The position numbers were made by a program, and so were the translations under genes. DNA of 50,329 bases from Chrysosporum bergii ANA360D. GTDB taxonomy: Bacteria > Cyanobacteriota > Cyanobacteriia > Cyanobacteriales > Nostocaceae. The DNA lies in the NCBI RefSeq assembly GCF_029891735.1, contig NZ_JANQDH010000087.1, positions 1 to 50,329 on the forward strand. The letters are read 5' to 3'. Positions 44,840 through 50,329 of the stretch are shown here, one piece after another. Under the pieces are notes generated by a model, which saw nothing but the letters and a program-made list of their open reading frames with translations, was not told the origin of the DNA and ran no database searches. Position 1 is the first letter of the stretch, and every line of letters begins with the position of its first letter.

Positions 44840-45532
44840 CTAATTCCCTGTTCCCTCTATTTTGACCAATGACCATCCCAAATAAGTGGGTTGTTGATAA
44901 ACCTGCTTTAGGGTGTTCACATCTCTGGGAGAAATAGGGGGTGGGTGGCTAACTTGAGAAAAGTATAAAGCGTCTGTTGGTAAATCACTATGTCCCCAAA
45001 TTCCTAAAGCGTGACCGAGTTCATGGCGGGCTGCTGCTTCTAGATATACCCCTGTTTGGCTAGGACTTAATAAAATAGTAAAGCGGTGGCATAAAACATT
45101 GTCATCTGTATATAATTCATAACTTGTTTGTGCTGAACGCGCCCGGGGAAATCCATCACCGGGGGAAAATTGCAGGGGCGGGGCTTTTCGTAAAATAACA
45201 ATATTAGCAATATCCCGCTGTTGCACCACCATTAAGGGTAAGTAAGCATTCCACTCTTGCACAGTTTTAAAAACAGTGTTAAACCATTTTTGAGCATAAG
45301 TATTATTTTTTATTTCTGGTGTTTCTATATACAGTTTCACAGGAAATTGCCACCAGACTAAATAACCTACTTGGGTTGTTTCCACTTGGTCAAAGTAGTC
45401 ACCACTATTTTTTTGATCTTGCCATTGCGCCAGTGTGGGCGGTAGGGGATGAGCAGATGGGGGGGGAGAAACTTTTAAGCCGGTGCTTGCTGGGATGGCT
45501 ACAGAAGGCAGGTTAATAGAAACAACTAGCAA
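44840..45532 (-). CDS. Matrixin-like zinc protease, N-terminus broken by a frameshift
   Basis: The readable part (230 residues from a TTG at 45532) ends with AARHELGHALGIWGHS, the HExxHxxGxxH zinc site of metzincins (M10 type). It is a predicted secreted or membrane-anchored protease. Upstream the same frame continues into a basic-hydrophobic anchor (RLKINTLPLLAVLAILISAG) but has no ATG. A good ATG (45625-45627) with an AGGATG ribosome-binding site lies in the neighbouring frame, and adding one A to the A7 run at 45615-45621 would join them. The last residues (EGTGN) come from a GGGAACA repeat. secG is just upstream. Confidence 0.7.
   Translation of the reverse strand: MLVVSINLPSVAIPASTGLKVSPPPSAHPLPPTLAQWQDQKNSGDYFDQVETTQVGYLVWWQFPVKLYIETPEIKNNTYAQKWFNTVFKTVQEWNAYLPLMVVQQRDIANIVILRKAPPLQFSPGDGFPRARSAQTSYELYTDDNVLCHRFTILLSPSQTGVYLEAAARHELGHALGIWGHSDLPTDALYFSQVSHPPPISPRDVNTLKQVYQQPTYLGWSLVKIEGTGN
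44844..44855 (-). repeat. Heptanucleotide repeat (GGGAACA, reversed)
   Basis: TTCCCTGTTCCC is the reverse of GGGAACAGGGAA. It encodes the last codons of the protease gene. Confidence 0.6.
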
Positions 45533-45614
45533 TCCTGCACTAATTAATATAGCCAGAACTGCTAGTAAGGGTAATGTATTGATTTTTAACCGGGTTTTAG
45601 ATTTTGGGTATTGA

Positions 45615-45630
45615 TTTTTTTGCCCATCAT
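45615..45630 (-). other. A7 homopolymer and likely original start of the protease gene
   Basis: On the minus strand ATGATGGGC is followed by seven A. With seven A the frame from this ATG stops after about a dozen codons; with eight it runs into the protease frame. The site is either a sequencing error, a true mutation, or a phase-variable or slippage switch. Confidence 0.6.
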
Positions 45631-45645
45631 CCTATTTCCCTATTT

Positions 45646-45879
45646 TCACTTGGGTAACCAACCCGCACTCAAAACCACTGTTAGCCCCATAAAAATTACC
45701 GTCAGCACCCAAGTAACCCGGTTTAATGTGTCTTCTGCGCTTTTAGTGCTGCTAAATAATTGGGCCTGTCCGCCAATGGCTCCAATACCGTCACCTTTGG
45801 GGCTATGTAGTAGCACCAAAATAATTAAACCAATGGCGGAAAGTGCCCAAACGCTTTGCACAACATTTGTAATTGTCAT
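45646..45879 (-). CDS. secG: Preprotein translocase subunit SecG
   Basis: The 77-residue two-helix membrane protein assists SecYE. Helix 1 (VWALSAIGLIILVLLHSP) and helix 2 (WVLTVIFMGLTVVLSAGWL) flank the conserved loop KGDGIGAIGG...FSSTKSAEDTLNRVT. It follows gpmI on the same strand, an order common in cyanobacteria and many other bacteria. Confidence 0.93.
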   Translation of the reverse strand: MTITNVVQSVWALSAIGLIILVLLHSPKGDGIGAIGGQAQLFSSTKSAEDTLNRVTWVLTVIFMGLTVVLSAGWLPK

Positions 45880-45930
45880 GGTAAATCCCTCTTATAACAA
45901 ATTTCTTTCTTGGTATGACAAGTAAAAGTG

Positions 45931-45957
45931 TAGGAGTGAGAACACTCTTCACTCCTA
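45931..45957 (-). terminator. Hairpin between gpmI and secG
   Basis: TAGGAGTGA and TCACTCCTA form a perfect 9-base stem with a 9-base loop, 7 bases after the gpmI stop codon. A CTTTTAC stretch follows on the transcribed side. It could end or attenuate the gpmI transcript before secG. Confidence 0.5.
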
Positions 45958-45963
45958 AGCTGT

Positions 45964-47568
45964 TTAGATTCCCACTTGGACCGGGGTGCGAGTGCGCTGC
46001 ACCTCATATCCTGCTGGGATCAATAGCGATCGCCCTGTCATTTCTGGTGGTTGGGGGATCTGTAAAATCTCCAGAATGGTGGGTGCAATGTCCGCTAATT
46101 TGCCATTACTTCGCATTTGCACGTTTGTACCATGTCCAGGGATTTTTATAGCTTCTCCTTCCACTAAGATAAAGGGAACTGGGTTGGTAGTGTGGGCTGT
46201 CCAGGGATTACCTTCTTCATCTAGCATATACTCTGCGTTACCATGGTCAGCTGTAATAATTGCTGTGCCTCCTGCTTTACTGATACTGCCAAGTAAGCGA
46301 CCCAAACAGTGATCCACGGTTTGAATAGCTGTGATGGTGGCTTCTATTTGACCAGTATGCCCTACCATGTCTGGGTTAGCATAGTTGATCACCAGCAAAG
46401 AGTAGATACCCTGATTAATAGCAGCGATGGCCACATCTGTAACTGCTTCTGCCGACATAGCAGGGGCTTTGTCGTAAGTGGCTACCATTGGACTACTTAC
46501 CAGTTCTCGGTCTTCCCCAACAAAAGGTTCCTCTAGTCCGCCATTAAAAAAATAGGTGACATGGGCGTATTTTTCGGTTTCAGCAGTGCGGAACTGCCGC
46601 AAACCATGATTAGCAATTACTTCACCTAAAATATTACTCAAATTTTGCGGTTCAAAGGCTACAGTTACTAGTAGGTCTGAATCGTATTGAGTAAAAGTAG
46701 CAAAAGACAAGGGCTGAATTTGCTCTCTGGCAAAACCTGTAAATTCAGGGCTGACGAAAGCTTGTGTCAACTGTCTGGCGCGGTCTGGGCGGAAGTTAAA
46801 GAATATCACACCGTCCCCTGGTTCTATAGCCCCAGGGGCAATGCGGACTGGATTAATAAACTCGTCCTTGACACCTTCTGCATAAGATGCTTCTAGGATT
46901 TCCACCGCCTGACGACCATCAATGGCAGTATCTTGTGTCATCACATCGTAGGCGCGTTTTACCCGATCCCAACGGCGATCGCGATCCATAGCGTAGTAAC
47001 GGCCGCTGAGGGTGACTATGCGCCCAATTCCCTTTTCTTCTATTTTCTGCTGCAATAGCTTAATTGCTGTGATCGCCTCAGTGGGGGCTGTATCACGACC
47101 ATCGGTGATGGCATGGATACAAACTTGTGAAATTTCCTGTTTTTTGGCTAAGTCCAGTAGTCCAAAGAGATGGTTGATATGAGAGTGTACCCCTCCCTCT
47201 GAACACAGCCCCACTAGATGCAGCTTGCCATTGCCAGAGCGAATTTCCTGGCAGATTTTAACAAGTGCCGGGTTAGCGAGGATGGAACCATCTTCTACCG
47301 CATCGGAGATGCGTACCAATTCTTGAGGTACTACTCGTCCAGCGCCAATATTTAAGTGACCTACTTCCGAGTTGCCCATCTGACCTTCTGGCAACCCTAC
47401 GGCCTTTCCTGATGTGCTGATGAGGGTGTGGGGGTAAGCTTTCCATAAGCTTTCCATCACAGGAGTTTTAGCGGCGAAAATAGCGTTTCCTCGCTGGTCC
47501 TCGCAGTGGCCCCATCCGTCTAAAATGACTAGCACCACAGGAGCAACAGGTGCTTTGGTCATAGTCAA
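45964..47568 (-). CDS. gpmI: 2,3-bisphosphoglycerate-independent phosphoglycerate mutase
   Basis: This two-manganese enzyme interconverts 3- and 2-phosphoglycerate at the branch from the Calvin cycle to lower glycolysis. The 534 residues include VILDGWG (metal Asp), EGQMGNSEVGH with the catalytic Ser, HAITDGRDTAP, GRYYAMDRDRRWDRV, and the C-terminal metal motifs NYANPDMVGHTG and ITADHGNAEYM. In cyanobacteria this enzyme is a control point for carbon export from the Calvin cycle. secG follows. Confidence 0.95.
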   Translation of the reverse strand: MTMTKAPVAPVVLVILDGWGHCEDQRGNAIFAAKTPVMESLWKAYPHTLISTSGKAVGLPEGQMGNSEVGHLNIGAGRVVPQELVRISDAVEDGSILANPALVKICQEIRSGNGKLHLVGLCSEGGVHSHINHLFGLLDLAKKQEISQVCIHAITDGRDTAPTEAITAIKLLQQKIEEKGIGRIVTLSGRYYAMDRDRRWDRVKRAYDVMTQDTAIDGRQAVEILEASYAEGVKDEFINPVRIAPGAIEPGDGVIFFNFRPDRARQLTQAFVSPEFTGFAREQIQPLSFATFTQYDSDLLVTVAFEPQNLSNILGEVIANHGLRQFRTAETEKYAHVTYFFNGGLEEPFVGEDRELVSSPMVATYDKAPAMSAEAVTDVAIAAINQGIYSLLVINYANPDMVGHTGQIEATITAIQTVDHCLGRLLGSISKAGGTAIITADHGNAEYMLDEEGNPWTAHTTNPVPFILVEGEAIKIPGHGTNVQMRSNGKLADIAPTILEILQIPQPPEMTGRSLLIPAGYEVQRTRTPVQVGI

Positions 47569-47632
47569 ATTGCCCTTTACTTTTTGTAATATCCGAATAA
47601 TACCATTGCTAATCGCCAGCGCAAGTGAATTT

Positions 47633-47661
47633 CTGCTTATTTAACCGCTATTAATAAGCAG
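47633..47661 (-). other. Hairpin between the ABC-F gene and gpmI
   Basis: CTGCTTATT and AATAAGCAG form a perfect 9-base stem with an 11-base loop, right after the ABC-F stop codon. There is no T-run, so it may be an RNA-stability or processing hairpin. Confidence 0.35.
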
Positions 47662-47666
47662 TTTGG

Positions 47667-49364
47667 TTATTTTCTTTTTCCAGAGGACTTGGCGGCTTTA
47701 GCAGCTTTTTTAGCAGCCTTTTCAGCAGCTATTGCCGCTAATGAGGCTTGTTCCTTTTCCGCGGCGATTTTTTCTAGGTAGTAATGATAATCTCCTAGGT
47801 AAACACGAAATTCACCGTCCCGGATTTCTACGATTTTATTGGCTACTTGAGAGATAAAATAGCGATCGTGGGAAACTATAATCACAGTGCCATCATAGTT
47901 TTGTAAGGATTCTTCCAACATTTCTTTGGCTGGAATATCTAAATGGTTAGTCGGCTCATCTAAAATCAGCAGATTAGCTGGGCGTAACAGCATCTTGGCC
48001 AATGCTAAACGAGCTTTTTCCCCTCCACTTAATGCACCCACTGACTTAAATACACTATCACCTGTGAATAAAAACTGTCCTAGTAGCTTACGGACTTCTT
48101 CATTTTTCCAGTCTGGGACTTCATCATGGATGGTTTCCATGACTGTTTTCTTTAAGTCTAAGGCTTCCGCCTGATTTTGTTCAAAGTAGCCGGGGATGAC
48201 GTTATGATCCCCTAATTTGACCCTGCCTTCTGTGGGTGACTCCATCCCCATAATCACCCGTAAAAGCGTAGATTTCCCGGCACCGTTTGGTCCGAGAAAT
48301 GCCACGCGATCGCCTCTTTCTATTAAAAGACTTGTTCCCAAAAATAGGATTTTATCATCATAGATGTGAGTTAAATCTTTAATTTCCACGACTTCCCTTC
48401 CGCTACGGGGTGCGGGGGGGAAGCGGAATTGCAGGGTTTTCACGCCTGCTACTGGCGCTTCTATGCGATCGATTTTTTCTAGTTGTTTTTCACGGCTTTT
48501 TGCCTGGGTACTGCGAGTTGCACTAGCGCGAAATCTGTCCACAAATGTTTGCTGCTTCTCTATTTCTTTCTGCTGGCGTTCGTAGGCGCTAAGTTGTGCT
48601 AGTTGATTTTCCGCTTTTTGTGCTAAGTATGCCGAGTAATTGCCTAGGTAGGTGGTAGAAACGCCCCGTTCTGTTTCCACAATCTGAGTGCAGAGGCGGT
48701 CTAAGAATTCCCGGTCATGAGAAACTATCACCATTGGTGTATTTAGACCTTTGAGGTAATTTTCTAGCCACTCAATGGTTTCTAAGTCTAAGTGGTTAGT
48801 TGGTTCGTCCAGTAGCAATAAATCTGGTTTTTGCAGGATAATTTTCCCTAAACTCATCCGCATTTGCCAACCACCAGAGAATGCACTGACCAGGCGATCG
48901 CCATCTTCCGATTCAAAACCCATCTCTGGTAGAATTTTGCCAATGCGTGCTTCTAAGTTGTAGCCATCCAAAGCTTCAAACTGACGCTGTAAGCGATCTA
49001 GTTTGTTAATCAGTTGATCCAGTTCCTCTGGGGTAGCCGTTTCCATATCGCGCTGTACTTGCCCTAGGGACATTTGTACTTGGTTGGCTTCTGCAAAGAC
49101 TGTCCAAAATTCCTCTGTGACTGTGCGGGCTGGATCTACTTCAAACTCTTGGTTGAGATAGGCTATGTGCAAACTGGAGGGACGAATGATTTCGCCAGCG
49201 GTTGGTTCAATTTCCCCAGTGATAATTTTTAGCTGGGTGGATTTTCCCGCACCATTAACGCCAACTAAGCCAATGCGATCGCCTGGTTTGACTTCCCAGT
49301 TAACATCTTTGAGAACCTCGCCTGTAGGATAAATTTTACTGATATGTTCTAGTCGCAGCATCAA
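47667..49364 (-). CDS. ABC-F family ATPase
   Basis: The 565-residue soluble protein has two ATPase domains and no membrane part. Domain 1 has GVNGAGKST, FSGGWQMR and LLLLDEPTNHLD; domain 2 has GPNGAGKST, LSGGEKAR and LLILDEPTNHLD. The linker (about 235-310) carries the KQQTFVDRFRASATR block. The C-terminus is a Lys/Ala-rich tail (AAEKAAKKAAKAAKSSGKRK). ABC-F proteins act on the ribosome, for example EttA and Uup. I cannot tell the subgroup. The gene starts upstream of gpmI on the same strand. Confidence 0.9.
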   Translation of the reverse strand: MMLRLEHISKIYPTGEVLKDVNWEVKPGDRIGLVGVNGAGKSTQLKIITGEIEPTAGEIIRPSSLHIAYLNQEFEVDPARTVTEEFWTVFAEANQVQMSLGQVQRDMETATPEELDQLINKLDRLQRQFEALDGYNLEARIGKILPEMGFESEDGDRLVSAFSGGWQMRMSLGKIILQKPDLLLLDEPTNHLDLETIEWLENYLKGLNTPMVIVSHDREFLDRLCTQIVETERGVSTTYLGNYSAYLAQKAENQLAQLSAYERQQKEIEKQQTFVDRFRASATRSTQAKSREKQLEKIDRIEAPVAGVKTLQFRFPPAPRSGREVVEIKDLTHIYDDKILFLGTSLLIERGDRVAFLGPNGAGKSTLLRVIMGMESPTEGRVKLGDHNVIPGYFEQNQAEALDLKKTVMETIHDEVPDWKNEEVRKLLGQFLFTGDSVFKSVGALSGGEKARLALAKMLLRPANLLILDEPTNHLDIPAKEMLEESLQNYDGTVIIVSHDRYFISQVANKIVEIRDGEFRVYLGDYHYYLEKIAAEKEQASLAAIAAEKAAKKAAKAAKSSGKRK

Positions 49365-49469
49365 GTTTCTCTTAGGTAGGGTAGGGTATGGATAGTCAAG
49401 AACGAAGTACTAACACTGCTTCCAATATTAACAATAATTAACTCAACGTTATGTTTTTTTGCTTTCTTT

Positions 49470-50321
49470 CTACTCCCCACCAGGTGGCTGTTGTGTAGCT
49501 TGTCTGACATCTTCTACACTTAATTCTAAAGCTGCGGCTATTTGTTCTACTGTTAAACCTACGGCTAACATTGCTGAAACTGCTTTTAATTTTCCTTTGC
49601 GTTCACCTTCTCTCTCTCCCTGGCGTTTTCCTTCTTCCTGTCCCTGGCGTTTTCCTTCTTCCTGTCCCTCCTGAAAAGCTTCTTGATAAACTCGTGTTTG
49701 CTTTAACTCGCTTAGTCCAAACATAGCTTCTATTTCCTCCCGGCTCATTCTCGGTAATTTGTACACTAAAATTGTTTCTATCAATTGCAGTAATTGCTGT
49801 TGTTGCGGTGGCGAGTTAATTTCTTGTTTAGTTCTGTGGATTAACTCTCTACCTTCTCTCATGGCTGTTTCCGGAGATGCCATAATTAGTTGAATTGTAG
49901 CAATTCCAATGGGCAAGGATCTTGACTCACCCAGTTCATCTAGGTAAATAGGTCTAATTCTTTGACTGGTGAAGAATTCCCGGTAATGTTTAGTGTCCGC
50001 TATGTCTATGCTTCTCCTGGGGTATAAAATCACTGCATTCCAGTTATTCCGTGGTTGATTTTGCCGCAGGTATAAACATATTTCTGCTATTAGCCGGGAG
50101 TAAATCGTTTCATCGGCTTGAAACTGTACCTCCACAAAGTATATTGGTGGTTCAGTGGTGGATTGAGGTAGAAATACACCATCAATTCTCAGGGCTGTTT
50201 GTTTCACTTCCACCGAGGAAAATTGATAATTGTTGGCTGTGGTAGGTGAATTACCAATCAGTTCAAAGAAGGTGCTGGGAAATTCTTGAAAAAGTCGATA
50301 AAATATGCTGTCTGTTTTCAC
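49470..50321 (-). CDS. Rpn/DUF2887-type PD-(D/E)XK nuclease-like protein
   Basis: The 283-residue product starts MKTDSIFYRLFQEFPSTFFELIG, typical of the DUF2887/Rpn group. The nuclease-like core has RIDGVFLP and YFVEVQFQAD (Asp and ExQ in place of ExK), with LYLRQNQPRNNWNAVILYP further on. The C-terminal part has charged repeats EEGKRQGQ, then a helix-turn-helix-like LTVEQIAAALELSVEDVRQ. The DNA of the repeats is a perfect 24-base tandem duplication (49621-49668). This family is common and multi-copy in cyanobacteria and is linked to recombination; its activity is unproven. The gene fits fully inside the window. Confidence 0.8.
   Translation of the reverse strand: MKTDSIFYRLFQEFPSTFFELIGNSPTTANNYQFSSVEVKQTALRIDGVFLPQSTTEPPIYFVEVQFQADETIYSRLIAEICLYLRQNQPRNNWNAVILYPRRSIDIADTKHYREFFTSQRIRPIYLDELGESRSLPIGIATIQLIMASPETAMREGRELIHRTKQEINSPPQQQQLLQLIETILVYKLPRMSREEIEAMFGLSELKQTRVYQEAFQEGQEEGKRQGQEEGKRQGEREGERKGKLKAVSAMLAVGLTVEQIAAALELSVEDVRQATQQPPGGE
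49621..49668 (-). repeat. Perfect 24-base tandem duplication inside the Rpn-like gene
   Basis: Units 49621-49644 and 49645-49668 are identical. Each encodes EGKRQGQE-type residues in the charged linker of the nuclease-like protein. The frame is kept. Confidence 0.8.
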
Positions 50322-50329
50322 TGTTCCAA

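Noticed and set aside
47667-49364. Antibiotic resistance ABC-F protein
   Set aside because: The interdomain linker and tail do not show a resistance-type extension, and the gene sits beside housekeeping gpmI; a general translation factor is more likely.

Overview
The window looks like the chromosome of a cyanobacterium, most likely a filamentous, nitrogen-fixing-type Nostocales (Anabaena/Nostoc/Dolichospermum group). The octamer GCGATCGC (HIP1) occurs about 32 times. There are heptanucleotide tandem repeats (GGGAACA, AGATTTT, AAAATCC) of the kind common in that order. Many genes belong to families known mainly or only from cyanobacteria and plastids: COP23, DUF5331, DUF2811, DUF3318, CGLD27/DUF1230, CPP1-like, a zinc-ribbon/pentapeptide Ser/Thr kinase and an SmtA metallothionein. 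Genus and species cannot be fixed from the sequence alone. The window is mostly ordinary core chromosome with a few accessory insertions; no prophage, transposase gene or CRISPR array was seen.

Layout. 1-309 is an in-frame PTP/PTPTP-coding tandem repeat. 0.4-8.1 kb (mostly minus) holds a COP23 protein, a TPR-M48 protease, a DUF5331 protein, cysteine synthase, an ABC exporter and a secreted 3D/MltA-like protein. 8.2-12.2 kb (plus) has lpdA, trpC and an alanine/serine-glyoxylate-type aminotransferase. 12.3-19.6 kb has a multidomain Ser/Thr kinase, a 53-residue metallothionein with its own Zn-type operator, hemL, hisIE, a DUF2811 protein, an OmpR-type response regulator and a CPP1-like J-related membrane protein. 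19.7-25.7 kb (minus) has a HAD phosphatase, 4-hydroxyphenylpyruvate dioxygenase and the phosphate-uptake operon pstS-C-A-B behind a Pho box. 26.1-32.5 kb has ubiD, a methyltransferase-nuclease fusion, a STAS-sugar transferase fusion, queE and a DUF3318 protein. 33.2-39.7 kb (plus) has a WcaI-type glycosyltransferase, rsfS-CGLD27, a class 3-type asparaginase, initiator tRNA, a DUF697-type GTPase and an orphan C5-cytosine methyltransferase. 39.9-44.8 kb (plus) has deoC, recO, an MFS carrier and a GT4 glycosyltransferase. 44.8-50.3 kb (minus) has a matrixin-like protease whose reading frame is broken at an A7 run, secG, gpmI, an ABC-F ATPase and an Rpn/DUF2887-type nuclease.

How the genes connect. 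hpd and ubiD both feed prenylquinone synthesis (tocopherol and plastoquinone respectively). hemL and the CPP1-like gene point to tetrapyrrole and chlorophyll formation. lpdA, gpmI and the aminotransferase belong to central carbon and photorespiratory metabolism. trpC, hisIE and cysK are amino-acid synthesis genes. The two glycosyltransferases and the STAS-sugar transferase suggest cell-surface polysaccharide production.

The most unusual material is non-coding. A small MITE-like repeat with inverted GTGAGGTACA / TGTACCTCAC motifs lies directly behind both DNA methyltransferase genes in the same relative orientation, and degenerate copies seem to supply the ribosome-binding and start region of cysK and sit next to the metallothionein promoter. 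Three genes end inside heptanucleotide repeats. A 6.9-kb stretch (24.3-31.2 kb) lacks HIP1 sites and contains the methyltransferase-nuclease fusion. All calls come from reading the sequence; no database search was run.
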